From Paracoccus binzhouensis (lineage in GTDB: Bacteria > Pseudomonadota > Alphaproteobacteria > Rhodobacterales > Rhodobacteraceae): DNA of 64,000 nucleotides. The position numbers were made by a program, and so were the translations under genes. Positions 41,520 to 50,749 of this stretch are shown here, in pieces. The stretch covers positions 1-64,000 of the forward strand of contig NZ_JAEHFP010000009.1 in assembly GCF_016446475.1 (NCBI RefSeq), written 5' to 3'. The notes under the pieces were generated by a model that was not told the DNA's origin, made no database searches, and was given only the letters and a program-made list of their open reading frames with translations. Position 1 is the first letter of the stretch; the number at the start of each line of letters is the position of its first letter.

Positions 41520-43532
41520 CTACCGATGAATTGGCTTTTTGCCACCCTCCTCCTGCAGCATCGCTTCCATTTCTTCTAACCCATCGACTGCAGAGCGCAT
41601 CTGCGCCTCATCATCCACCCCCGCTGTCTCGGCATCCGCAAGCTGTCCCCCAAAATCCATCTCCATCTGGCGCTGTTCCTCGGCGATAACGGCTTGAACG
41701 ACAGGCGCGGTCTTCTTTGGAACAACATCAGATTGCCCTGACGGTTGACCGTCAACGCTCTCGCGTGCCCGCTCCACATCAGTTTCAGAACCACAGGGGC
41801 CGTCCGGTGGCGGTGACATCGGCATGGCCCGCACACTCAGCGGCAGATTGCCCTGCGACCCCCCTCCCCCCGGCTCCGGAAACGGCAACTCGCCCGTCTG
41901 TGCCGCGTGGATCGCCTTGAACAGCCGATCGTCAAAATACTGGATCCGCTTTGCCCGGACCGGCATCTGGGCATCGATCACCATGACGATCTCGTCGAGC
42001 GGCAAGCGGCGCGCCTCATCCTCAGGCAACAACGAACTTTCTTCGGTCCGTGTGGATTGGCTGCGCCCTTCAAAGGGGTTCTTGCCGATGGACTGGGACC
42101 GCGTGACCACGGTCTTCGTGGTCTTGCCGACCGCCTTGCTCAGCTCCTCGACGGTTTTTTCGTCTGACGGCGTGAGGTAGAGCTTCACGCCCGCATTGCC
42201 CTGCAGGGCGCGGCGGGTGTTCTCGCCATAGATTTCATCGAGGGCGGGGATGGTTTGGGTGACCACGGCCAGGTGACCACGATAGGTGCGCAGTGTCTCG
42301 ATGCTTTCGACCACGATGGGCATTTTGCCGAGGCGATTGAACTCGTCGAGCATGATCATCACGGGCCATGGCTCATCCGGCCCGGGGTCCTTTTCCTGCA
42401 TGGCCGAGAGCAGGTCGGAGAAAAACAGCCGGATCAGCGGTGCGAGTGGCTTTACCATCAGCGGCTGGACCACGAGATAGACCGATAAGGGCTTTTTCCG
42501 GATCGTGCGGAAATCAAAGTCCGAGACTGCCGTCGCTTCATCGATGGCCGGGTTCTGCCATTGGTCGAGCCCCGAGGTCATCAGGAGCGAAACATAAGAG
42601 GTCAGCGTGTCATTGTTGGTGGACGCCAGCCGGGTGAAGATCAGCTTGGCGGCCCTGTTGTCGACCTCGTGGCCGCGCGCGAAGTATTCCTTCTGCTTGT
42701 TCCCGCCCGAGGCCGCGATGCGATAGATCTCGCCCAAGGTGGGGCGCTTGCGCTGGAAGGCCAGCAGGCCTGCTGCCACGAAGAGATCGATCCCGCCCTT
42801 GAGGAGACCCTGCACCCGGTCATTGTCGCTCTGGAGGAAGAGCGTCGCCAGGAGCTGCAATTCCATCTGCTGGCGCGCGGGATCTTTCAGCTCAAAGATG
42901 CGCAGGAGCGGGTTGTAGCGATGCGTGCGCTTGCCCTCCCAATCGGTGGGGGCAAAGCGATAGACCTTGTCACCTTGGGCTGCGCGATGCCGGGCCGTGG
43001 CCTCAAAGCACTCGCCCTTCACATCGAGCGTCACGGCGGAGCCTTGCCAAGTCAGCAGGTTCGGAATGACGAAGCCCGTGGTCTTGCCGCGGCCCGTGGG
43101 CGCCACGATCAGCGCATGGGGGAAGACCTTGGAGCAGATGTAGTTGGCGCGGGAGCCCGGCGGCCCCAGCTTGCCGAGGATGAACCCGGTCCCTGGCGCC
43201 CCGAAGAACCCATTGGCCTTCATCTCGCGCGCGGTCTGCCAATGGGTCTGGCCAAACCGTGTCAGGGCGGACCCCGAGAGGGCGAGGCTCAGCATCAGGC
43301 CGGCGGCGGCGAAGCTTCCGATGATCAGGTGAATAAGTTGCGCGTCCTCCGGGCGGCGGTCCAGGATCGCCAGATAGTTCTGCGCGATATATGCAAAGTC
43401 GATCTCGGCCCCGAAGCCGAGATCCTGGTAGGTCAGCACCGCCGAGGCGATGGTATAGCCTATGGCCCCGGTCACCAGCGTCACAAGCAGGACGCCCGTG
43501 GCGATCCGCGCTTTTCCCATGGAGGCGCTCAA
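41520..43532 (-). CDS. virD4: VirD4, type IV coupling protein
   Basis: A 670-residue coupling ATPase that brings the relaxase-DNA complex to the channel. Two N-terminal membrane segments (about 12-33 and 66-88), Walker A APTGRGKT at 144-151 and Walker B VMIMLDEFNRLG. The C-terminal tail beyond about residue 560 is polar, proline/glutamate-rich and probably a substrate-specific extension. Its start overlaps the relaxase stop (ATGA). Confidence 0.95.
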   Translation of the reverse strand: MSASMGKARIATGVLLVTLVTGAIGYTIASAVLTYQDLGFGAEIDFAYIAQNYLAILDRRPEDAQLIHLIIGSFAAAGLMLSLALSGSALTRFGQTHWQTAREMKANGFFGAPGTGFILGKLGPPGSRANYICSKVFPHALIVAPTGRGKTTGFVIPNLLTWQGSAVTLDVKGECFEATARHRAAQGDKVYRFAPTDWEGKRTHRYNPLLRIFELKDPARQQMELQLLATLFLQSDNDRVQGLLKGGIDLFVAAGLLAFQRKRPTLGEIYRIAASGGNKQKEYFARGHEVDNRAAKLIFTRLASTNNDTLTSYVSLLMTSGLDQWQNPAIDEATAVSDFDFRTIRKKPLSVYLVVQPLMVKPLAPLIRLFFSDLLSAMQEKDPGPDEPWPVMIMLDEFNRLGKMPIVVESIETLRTYRGHLAVVTQTIPALDEIYGENTRRALQGNAGVKLYLTPSDEKTVEELSKAVGKTTKTVVTRSQSIGKNPFEGRSQSTRTEESSLLPEDEARRLPLDEIVMVIDAQMPVRAKRIQYFDDRLFKAIHAAQTGELPFPEPGGGGSQGNLPLSVRAMPMSPPPDGPCGSETDVERARESVDGQPSGQSDVVPKKTAPVVQAVIAEEQRQMEMDFGGQLADAETAGVDDEAQMRSAVDGLEEMEAMLQEEGGKKPIHR

Positions 43533-45868
43533 TGGACCTGACCCCGCTCGGTCTCGCCATCCACATCTGTCGCGCGGTGTTTTTCGTATTCGGTGTCGGC
43601 AAGATCATCGACCACCTGGCGCAAGGCCTCCGTGTTGGCCGTCGCTGCATCCGATTGCAGATAGACCTTGGCGACATAGAGCCGGTCGAGGCGGTCCTCG
43701 AGAACCTTGTCCAGCGCATCGGCATCGCCAGATGTGAGCCGGTCGAGTTGGCGAACGTCCAGCACCCGCGCGATCTCGCCACGGAAGGCGTCCCGCTCCG
43801 CCTCGGTCTCGAAGGGCGCGGACAACTCCCCGGCCCGCTCATGGTCCAGAACACGCGCAATCTCGTCTGCAAGGCGGTCGGCACGGTGAGACTGCGGCGC
43901 AGTTTCACCGCGGGCTGCGAGGAGCGCGTCGCGCGTGCCAGACGCAAGCCCGTCGCGCATCTCGTTTTCGCGGCGGACCTGATTGATGGCCTCCGTGTCC
44001 CGGATCTCGACGACGGCCGCATAGGTCGCGCCAAGCCCACGGGCGAGGTGGGACGGCATGTCCGGATAGCGCGCGCGTAAGTCATCCGTGACAGCATCTG
44101 CAACGGGCGTGCGGACGTCGCGTCCCTCCATGATCCGGTCGACCTCGCGGGTGATCTCACTGGCGCGGGCCGCATCGGTGATGGTCTCCCTGTAGGGCTC
44201 AGACCGGTCAATCACATCGCCAGGGCGTGCGAGCAAGTCCGGGTGTGCTTCGAGATACGCGCGCTGCTCGGTCTCGATCCGGCGCTCCGCCCTTGAGACA
44301 ACCTCCCGATCCCGGTCCTCGATCTGCTGCGCTGTCAGGCCCTCTGCGCGCATCTCCTGACGGATTGTCCCTTCCATCGCCCGGACCGCGCCCTCATGAT
44401 AATGGAACTGCTCGCTGACCGGTTCCGCTTCCATGACACCATCCCGGCGCAGCACGTTCTCCCGTTCCAGCAGCGTGCCAAGCGCGACATGCACATCGTT
44501 GAGAATGTCGCGCGCCTGTTCCAGATCGGCGCGGCGCTCGAGGTTCAGATCGCGCGCCTCAGCCACTTTGGAGAGATCATTGGCGATCCATTGATGCTCG
44601 AGCGCTGCATTTGAGGCGCCCGTCTCGATCCGGGCCACCACTTCCGATGTGCTGATCCCGGTGCCGTGTAGTGCCGCGTCAATGCGCGATCTCAGATCGG
44701 GCTCTGCCAGTCGCTCGCGCTGGCTGGCGTCAATATTGGCCTCGGAATAGATCCCGCCCTCTGAGGGGGGCTCTGACAGCGTGGATGATCGCAATCCGAG
44801 TGGCTGCATGTGCTGGACCTGCGTCTGGATCTCGATGAGGCGTTTTTCCAGCACGGGACGTTCGGCGTCAGACTTCTCGGCGATCATGCCCTGCACCCGT
44901 GCGAGCTTCTCCGCATAGAGGCTTCTCAGATCCTCGAAACTCTGATCCTCGGCCATATACACATCTCCTGTTCGGTCCACCTGCCCGCCGCGCGCCAGCA
45001 CCTCGCCCGCGCGGAAGAGGGCTGCGGCAATATCCTCGCGGGCTTCTCGCGAGGCCTCCGCGGCAAGCGCGTGGTAGACGGTTCTGGTGTTGGCGATCTC
45101 CACGAGCGTCCGGGTCAGGTCGGCCCCGACGCGTTCCCGCTCGCGGGGCGCGCGCCCCTCCTCTTTCGCCGCATAAACCTCGCTGGTGCGGGCCGGGTAA
45201 TGCACGACACCGCGATCCACCCGGCGCGTGGCTTCCAGGCGCACGCCGTACTTCTCCGCCTCCTCGACCATGGCGAGGCGGAAGTCGTCATAGTTGAAGC
45301 GGTGGTTGCGCCCCAGGAAAAAGAACTCGCCTTCCTGCGAGCGGCGGTTCAGCACCAGATGCGCATGCGGGTGATCGCGGTCCTCATGCACCGCGATGAT
45401 GTAGTCGAAATGCCCCTCGTCGGTCTGGAAGAACCGCTCGGCCACGTCCGTCGCGATGTCGCGCACATCCTCCCCGCGCGTGCCGATGGGGAAGGACATG
45501 AGCATATGGGTGGTCTGTCCGAGCTTGGGCTTGAAGCCCGCATCCCACCGTTTGGCAAAGCGCACGGTCAGGTCCTTGATGTCACCCGCCTCGAGCTTCG
45601 CCTTGCCATCCAGGAACCCGCTACTGTCCACGATATGGGTAGACTTGGTGGTGAGGTAATCGAGCTGGTTCATCAGCTGCGATTTGGTATGCGTGCCCCC
45701 GCCCCGGATCGCCTTGAAGACCGCCGGACGGTGCCCTGCTGCCGCGCGCGTCAGCTGGGTCTGCTTGGCCACGTGCAGCCCTTGCATCGAGCCCCGAACG
45801 CGGCTCCAGCCATCCCGAAAGACCTCGCCCGTGACGGCATGGACGGCATCATTCAGCCGCATGCGCAA
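43529..45868 (-). CDS. virD2: VirD2-type relaxase
   Basis: A 779-residue relaxase. The metal-binding three-His motif is HEDRDHPHAH at 161-170; the likely catalytic Tyr is Y71 (NQLDYLTTKS), and a second conserved motif is GQTTHMLMSFP. These features fit the MOB-P/VirD2 kind of enzyme, which nicks oriT and pilots the strand. The region after about 260 is long, helical and charged, probably for translocation. It overlaps mobC by 20 bases. Confidence 0.92.
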   Translation of the reverse strand: MRMRLNDAVHAVTGEVFRDGWSRVRGSMQGLHVAKQTQLTRAAAGHRPAVFKAIRGGGTHTKSQLMNQLDYLTTKSTHIVDSSGFLDGKAKLEAGDIKDLTVRFAKRWDAGFKPKLGQTTHMLMSFPIGTRGEDVRDIATDVAERFFQTDEGHFDYIIAVHEDRDHPHAHLVLNRRSQEGEFFFLGRNHRFNYDDFRLAMVEEAEKYGVRLEATRRVDRGVVHYPARTSEVYAAKEEGRAPRERERVGADLTRTLVEIANTRTVYHALAAEASREAREDIAAALFRAGEVLARGGQVDRTGDVYMAEDQSFEDLRSLYAEKLARVQGMIAEKSDAERPVLEKRLIEIQTQVQHMQPLGLRSSTLSEPPSEGGIYSEANIDASQRERLAEPDLRSRIDAALHGTGISTSEVVARIETGASNAALEHQWIANDLSKVAEARDLNLERRADLEQARDILNDVHVALGTLLERENVLRRDGVMEAEPVSEQFHYHEGAVRAMEGTIRQEMRAEGLTAQQIEDRDREVVSRAERRIETEQRAYLEAHPDLLARPGDVIDRSEPYRETITDAARASEITREVDRIMEGRDVRTPVADAVTDDLRARYPDMPSHLARGLGATYAAVVEIRDTEAINQVRRENEMRDGLASGTRDALLAARGETAPQSHRADRLADEIARVLDHERAGELSAPFETEAERDAFRGEIARVLDVRQLDRLTSGDADALDKVLEDRLDRLYVAKVYLQSDAATANTEALRQVVDDLADTEYEKHRATDVDGETERGQVH

Positions 45869-46442
45869 ACTCCCTCAGCGCGGCCGTGGCCTGCAGCTGC
45901 ATTGCGTCCCGACGGCGGCGCAGAAGCAGATCGATCTCGTCAGCAGAATCCAGAATGAACCGCGCCAACCCGCGCATCTGGGCAAGGCGCAATTCGGTGA
46001 ACTCGGCACTCGTGCCCCCCACGGCCCCCTGCCCCCGCCGGTTGGCCTGCGTCATCTGCTTGGCGATTTGCGTGACCCCATTGCCGACCTCGTGCAGTGA
46101 AGCGCGGTAGCGCGCCATCTCGGCCGCCATCTGCGCGTCCGGAACGAACACCCCGCCTGCCGCCTGAATGAGCCGCCGCAGCCCCTCGGCCCGGCTCTCG
46201 ATCCCCGCCTTCGCCAGCACCTCGTCGAGCGCCGCCAGCTCCGCCGCCGTGACCTTCACACTGACCGCTGAGACCGGAATTGCGGCATCCGTCTGGCGCT
46301 CGGCATCGGCTTTGAGCGTGTACTGGATCGCCCGCACCGACACGCCAAACCGTTCCGCCAGCACTGAAGTGGAAACGCCTTCCGCGGCTTCGCGAACGAT
46401 CTCCATGCGGTCCGCATCTGTGAGACGTTTTGAGCGCGACAT
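45849..46442 (-). CDS. MobC/VirD1-like relaxosome accessory protein
   Basis: A 197-residue DNA-binding protein: N-terminal HTH (IVREAAEGVSTSVLAERFGV) and a C-terminal MobC-like helical part (LHEVGNGVTQIAKQMTQANR). Such proteins bind oriT and help the relaxase. It is the first gene of the minus-strand transfer operon and lies directly beside the candidate oriT. Confidence 0.82.
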   Translation of the reverse strand: MSRSKRLTDADRMEIVREAAEGVSTSVLAERFGVSVRAIQYTLKADAERQTDAAIPVSAVSVKVTAAELAALDEVLAKAGIESRAEGLRRLIQAAGGVFVPDAQMAAEMARYRASLHEVGNGVTQIAKQMTQANRRGQGAVGGTSAEFTELRLAQMRGLARFILDSADEIDLLLRRRRDAMQLQATAALREFAHAAE

Positions 46443-46600
46443 GCGAAGAAAGGCCCCCTATTTCCTGCCACCTTCCACCAAGGCTGCCCCTACCTTACGA
46501 TAATATACCAAGCTGTCAATTATATACTTCCGTCGCTTTCAGTCTCAGGCAGCCTTGGTGTCCGCTTCACGCCGCGGCCCGCAGGGACGCGGCTCTGCCG
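46443..46600. other. Candidate oriT
   Basis: Directly upstream of the mobC-relaxase operon lies a perfect 13-bp inverted repeat, CACCAAGGCTGCC (46476-46488) and GGCAGCCTTGGTG (46548-46560), around an AT-rich 59-base spacer. Just beside it, 46458-46468 reads TATTTCCTGCC, which resembles the TATCCTG nick region of P-type relaxases. Position, inverted repeat and AT-rich core fit an origin of transfer; the nick position is a guess. Confidence 0.5.
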
Positions 46601-46665
46601 CCCTCACCACCGGGCGACCCACCTGTCCTAGGGGTCCCGTCCACCAGCCCCGCCCGAGGGTCTGG

Positions 46666-46765
46666 CCGAACACCACGTGTTCGGACGGAACCGCGGGCGG
46701 GCGCAAACCCCACCGACAGGGCGGACAGGCAGGGTCAAGGAGGGCCAGATTTGGCCCCCAAATCT
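46666..46765. repeat. Two 8-bp/3-base hairpins in the oriT-side intergenic region
   Basis: CCGAACAC-cac-GTGTTCGG (46666-46684) and AGATTTGG-ccc-CCAAATCT (46747-46765) are two perfect inverted repeats of identical geometry 81 bases apart, in a 560-base stretch without a gene. They may be protein-binding sites or single-strand structures of the transfer origin, or a promoter-control region. Confidence 0.45.
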
Positions 46766-46940
46766 CTGCCGCAAAAACCGGGAGGCCCTGGCCGATAGGT
46801 TTTTGTGGATGGCCCCCTTGAGGCTGACTGGCCGGTCTGTCGCTACCTGATCATTCCGGGGGAGGTGCGTCTGATGAATGCGCAGCGACCGGCAACTTCG
46901 TGAAGTCGCCTCGGGCGATCTGACCGCCGGACACGGCATC

Positions 46941-46986
46941 CCTGGAACAGGGATCGGGCCGCCCCAAGATCATCCTGGGGCGGCCC
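46941..46986 (-). terminator. Hairpins after the small plasmid gene
   Basis: GGGCCGCCCCA (46956-46966) pairs perfectly with TGGGGCGGCCC (46976-46986), and CCCTG-GAA-CAGGG follows at 46941-46953. They lie 16 bases after the stop of the minus-strand gene at 47003. No clear T run, so this is a probable but not certain terminator. Confidence 0.55.
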
Positions 46987-47002
46987 ATCCTCGTCAGAGG
47001 AT

Positions 47003-47209
47003 TTAGTCCTGGGGATCTTTCGCACTCGGCGGGAACATGACCAGCTCCGAGACCGCGACCGGGAAGTCGAGCTTGAGGCTGAAGAACTCCGAGCCGTCCC
47101 CGTTGCGAGTGTTGCGGAACATCGCACCCACGCGTTGGAAGCGGGTGCGCTCCTGGCCATCGGTGTCGGTGAACTTGACGGGGACGGTGGCGACGTAGTG
47201 GTTGGTCAT
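47003..47209 (-). CDS. Small conserved plasmid protein
   Basis: A 68-residue protein (TNHYVATVPVKFTDTDGQE, FFSLKLDFPVAVSELVMFPP) with AAGGAG just upstream of its ATG. It looks like a small beta-sheet protein related in style to the DUF736 group of plasmid proteins that also occurs in this window; the relation is only an impression. No membrane or signal sequence. Confidence 0.65.
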   Translation of the reverse strand: MTNHYVATVPVKFTDTDGQERTRFQRVGAMFRNTRNGDGSEFFSLKLDFPVAVSELVMFPPSAKDPQD

Positions 47210-47748
47210 TTGGGTTACTCCTTGTTGCGATGGGGATCACCCGGCATGGGGGCAAGAGGCCCGGTCGCAAGCGCAAATGCGGAGGGTCCGCGGCTCCGCC
47301 GTGGAAGCCGTATTTGTGCTTGCCGAAGCGTGAGCTGAGGGCACGGACGGGCCGACCCCGTGCGATCCACATCGATGAGCAAAAAGGAGTGATCCGGATG
47401 ATCTTTGCCATCACGCAGCCGCCATCATCCGCGTCCGCGTCCCGCCGAGCCTGGCCGGGGTGCTGACGGAGCCCGCCCGCGTGGATGCGATATTCCGAAA
47501 CACCACCCGAGGGACGCACAAGTCTTCAGCCTCAAGTGCGACGTTTCGAGCCTTCGTGTCTTGCGATGCTGACGATGTGCGTGAGGTGCGCACCATCCCC
47601 AACCCGTACCGATGCGGATGGGCCGCACGCTGACGGACTTGGTAGAGGGATAACGGTGCTGGCCGCCGCGAGCTCCCGATCACGCGTGACCGACCGCACG
47701 CGCCATGAGACATGACGAAAGGGCCGCGCCAAGCGCGACCCCCTCTCT
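47210..47748. other. Intergenic stretch without a recognised gene
   Basis: About 540 bases. Several short overlapping frames exist on both strands but none has a ribosome site, coherent composition or recognised sequence. No strong palindrome was noticed. It probably holds the promoter of the gene ending upstream on the minus strand. Confidence 0.4.
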
Positions 47749-48678
47749 TCAATCCTGCGACGCCTTCTTCGCCGGGTCCGCAACCCGCATGACCGTCAGA
47801 CCTTTCGCTTCCGCCTTCTGCCCGAGGTTCAGCGCGACCCCGTTGCCGCCGAAGAGTACAACCCCCGTCGCCGCGAACTTGTCGTCCAGCATTTCGTCAT
47901 TGCACTTGAACGGTGCCGCCCGCCCATGCGCGGACCAGCGCGGATCGAAGCGCGCTTGTGCGACACCCCGTGCGCGCGCCCACCGAGCCGCAATCATCTC
48001 CGCCCCGTGCTTGCCACCCTTGTGGCAGAGGAAGATCTCCTGATTGCGGTTCTGCTTGATCCGTTCGCGAACCTTGTCGAGCGTGTTGAAGATCACATCG
48101 ACATCGGTCCAGTCGGTGGCGCCTGAGACGATCAGGGGCACCCCCTCGACTTTCGATTTCTCGGCAGTCTCGCGGTCGTGCTGCTCCAGGAGCTGCCGCG
48201 CCTCGAAGATCGCCCCGGTCTCTTGCGCCCGGACGCTTGCGCGGGACCCGGCTGCCGGGATGAAGGCGTGGCCCGTCTCGATCTCGTAGCATTCCGCCGC
48301 TGCCTCGCTCATCACCTCGATGGCGCCGACAATCTCGCGCAGCTGCACAAAGCGCGCCTGCGCCTCCTCAATCGCGGTCTCGGCGATCTCCGATCCGTCA
48401 TGGGATTTTGCCAGCGCGCCGATCTTGTCGGCGGTGCGGTCGACCTCCTTACCAAGCGCCACCTTGCGCCGCTGGAGGATCGTCGCGAGCCCATGGGCCA
48501 GCGGTTCGATTTCCGCTTCAAGCCCGGTCCCGCGCAGCTGACCGAGCAAAGCCTCGAAGCTCTCGCGGACGATGTGGTCGGTCAGAACGTGATCCTCCGG
48601 GATCGGCAGCTGCGCGTCCTTTTCAGTCAGTCCGAAAAGTTCGATGGTCTCGTAGGTGTTTGCGTTGTCGTAAGCCAT
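47749..48678 (-). CDS. DUF2493-family plasmid protein
   Basis: A 309-residue protein from ATG 48678 (the frame is open 51 bases further without a better start). The C-terminal third has the DUF2493/SLOG-like nucleotide-binding pattern: GVPLIVSGATDWTD, FLCHKGGKHGAEMIAARWA and GVVLFGGNGVALNLGQKAEA. The N-terminal half is helical. Such genes are common on Rhodobacteraceae plasmids; the ligand is unknown. Confidence 0.82.
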   Translation of the reverse strand: MAYDNANTYETIELFGLTEKDAQLPIPEDHVLTDHIVRESFEALLGQLRGTGLEAEIEPLAHGLATILQRRKVALGKEVDRTADKIGALAKSHDGSEIAETAIEEAQARFVQLREIVGAIEVMSEAAAECYEIETGHAFIPAAGSRASVRAQETGAIFEARQLLEQHDRETAEKSKVEGVPLIVSGATDWTDVDVIFNTLDKVRERIKQNRNQEIFLCHKGGKHGAEMIAARWARARGVAQARFDPRWSAHGRAAPFKCNDEMLDDKFAATGVVLFGGNGVALNLGQKAEAKGLTVMRVADPAKKASQD

Positions 48679-49435
48679 GTCTGGTCTCCAGTGTTCGGTT
48701 CCAAGGCCACCACGTGAGTGTGGGGGCATGGCCGAATGCCTGGTTTCCGAATCTGCCCGGGTCAGGGACGGCGCAGCCGCCGGCTTGCCGGGCGCAAAAG
48801 TTTTCCGCGTGCAGCAAATGACACATGCGCGCCCTCACGCACGGGACCGCCCCAAGCCACAGGCCCCGTCCTCGCCGAAAAGTTTTGCGATCCTTGACGC
48901 GGGCTGATTTGGGGGCCATCCGGAGGATATGCTTCCGCACTCATGTGTGTGTGTTTTGACGGTAGGTTTGCCCGACACGAGCAGGCAAACGGCCCGACCG
49001 AACGCGGGAGACGGATGGAGCGGCGGGATCGTTTTGGCCTTGGGCCAAAACAGACCAGAGCGCAATCCGGCGGAGCGGCCGGGGAGGGACGTGCTCGCGA
49101 GGCGGGCAAACCGGGATGCCAAGCGCAACGCCGCGGTGAGGCCGGATGGCCGAATGCGCGACGGCCCGAAGGGCCGTTCTCCCCTGCGACACGCGAAGCC
49201 GAGCTGGGGAGGCCGCAAGGCTTATGCCAAGGTTGATGTGCAGGCGACTACGCGGTGATGCGGGCGCAGGTCATGTGGGTAGTCTGGCCTCACCAAGCGG
49301 CTCAGGAAACACTAGTGGGGCATGGCGATGAAGCCGCGAACACCCGCCAGCAAGATGATTTGCGTGCAGCGCGCAGATAGTTTGCGACCAATTGATTTTG
49401 AGGGTGCGTATTCCGCACGGCTTCTGGTCTGATTT
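48679..49435. other. Intergenic stretch without a recognised gene
   Basis: About 750 bases of high GC with several Arg/Gly/Pro-rich open frames on both strands, typical of random frames in GC-rich DNA. None has an RBS plus plausible protein. Short GGCC-rich inverted repeats occur near 49160. I see no gene here. Confidence 0.4.
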
Positions 49436-49951
49436 TTAGGTCTCCTGTACCTGATCGAGTGCTTCGCCATGCACCACCAGATCAAAGCCTTCTTCGGCAG
49501 TCGGCGATGCGAAGTGACTGGAAAACTGGTGGAACTGTGCCTCCGTGACCGCGAAAGGATGGTCTCCCGCCGCGTTGCGCGCGCGCAGCCGAGCCAAGCA
49601 GACGTCATCTGGCACGTCAAACACATGAAGCTGGTGCGCAGCCTCAGTGCTGGCGATGATCTCCCTCATCCAGGCGCGTTGCGCGACGGTGTTTGCCGGG
49701 AAGTCGAGGACGACCGACACACCCGCGTTCAGCAAGGCGACCACATGAGGCCCCATGACACTTTGGAGTTTCGATGAGCACCGCACGTAATCCTTCAGCG
49801 AATGCAGCTCATCTGCGAAGAGCGCATCGAGCCAGGAGTCCTCAGCGATAAGAACCGTTCCGGGCGTGGCCCCAAGCTGGGCGGCCATTGTGGACTTCCC
49901 GGATGCGATCTTACCGCACAGCATGTGCAGCGTCGGAGATTCAGACAACAT
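49436..49951 (-). CDS. AAA_33-type P-loop kinase-like protein
   Basis: A 171-residue P-loop protein with Walker A MLCGKIASGKSTMAAQL at the start, SWLDALFADELHSLKDYV (substrate region), VVLDFPANTVAQRAWM and a lid-like LARLRARNAAGDHPFAVTEA. It resembles chloramphenicol phosphotransferase/zeta-toxin-like small kinases. The phosphoryl acceptor is unknown. Single gene. Confidence 0.75.
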   Translation of the reverse strand: MLSESPTLHMLCGKIASGKSTMAAQLGATPGTVLIAEDSWLDALFADELHSLKDYVRCSSKLQSVMGPHVVALLNAGVSVVLDFPANTVAQRAWMREIIASTEAAHQLHVFDVPDDVCLARLRARNAAGDHPFAVTEAQFHQFSSHFASPTAEEGFDLVVHGEALDQVQET

Positions 49952-50050
49952 TGCTATGTCTCCCTCATTACGGATGAAAAGATTTCAGGATTGGCCTGTA
50001 GCGGGATCTGATGCCAAAGTATTGGCCTCGTCCGCCAAGGCATTGACAGA

Positions 50051-50749
50051 TCATGCCACCGCATTCCTTTCTCGGTGGCTGTTCCTTTGAAAAAGCAGCC
50101 GGATGCAGAACGCCGTCTCGGCGAGGATCGTCAGTAGATACGCCGGTACGAATGCCTGGGACCATTCAGGGGAGAAGAAGCGCAGGCCGCTGCCGATCAG
50201 ATAGACGAGCCCGGCGATCGCCAGGCCGGCCCCGAAGACCTTCGCAAAATGACCTGATCGCCAGACAAGCAGACCCATGATCAAGCTATTGACGCCAAAG
50301 AAAATGAGGCCGAGATCATAGCCATGACCGTGCAGATCGAGGAACACCAGCGCAAGCGCGTTGGCATCGACAAGCTCGTTGGGGCCAGAAATCAGAAGCC
50401 ACGCGGCTTGCAGGACCATGAGGTTCGCGGCGACCAGCACAGTCTGGATCAGCCGGAACACCATCGCGGACAGGGCAAGCCCCGGCGACGCGGCCCGAAA
50501 GATCAGATAAAGCAGTATGGCGAGCCCGGCATCGGAAAGCGCCATCACCAGATCGGCGACGATGGCCAGCCGGAACTGGCCCGGGGCGGCTAGGATCGCC
50601 GCCGCGGTGCCTGCCGCATCGCCAAGGTCGATCAACGGGCCACGCAGGCCCAGCTCGGCCCCTAGGCCCGCGACGATGATGAGCAGGTACAGCATGCCTG
50701 CAAGGCGGGCTTGGCGGGCAAACTCGGGCGTCAGTGCGGGATCGGTCAT
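50051..50749 (-). CDS. DUF4386 membrane protein
   Basis: A 232-residue membrane protein from ATG 50749 (AGGAGG upstream). About six helices are seen, e.g. AGMLYLLIIVAGLGAELGLR and YDLGLIFFGVNSLIMGLLVW, the pattern of DUF4386. Its start overlaps the EamA stop (TGATG). It also has its own promoter-like 84-bp repeat upstream, shared with the oxidoreductase at 57059. Confidence 0.85.
   Translation of the reverse strand: MTDPALTPEFARQARLAGMLYLLIIVAGLGAELGLRGPLIDLGDAAGTAAAILAAPGQFRLAIVADLVMALSDAGLAILLYLIFRAASPGLALSAMVFRLIQTVLVAANLMVLQAAWLLISGPNELVDANALALVFLDLHGHGYDLGLIFFGVNSLIMGLLVWRSGHFAKVFGAGLAIAGLVYLIGSGLRFFSPEWSQAFVPAYLLTILAETAFCIRLLFQRNSHRERNAVA

Noticed and set aside
48929-49258. Arg/Gly-rich frames of about 100 codons in the 48.7-49.4 kb gap
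   Set aside because: Low-complexity translations on both strands without RBS or homology-like pattern.
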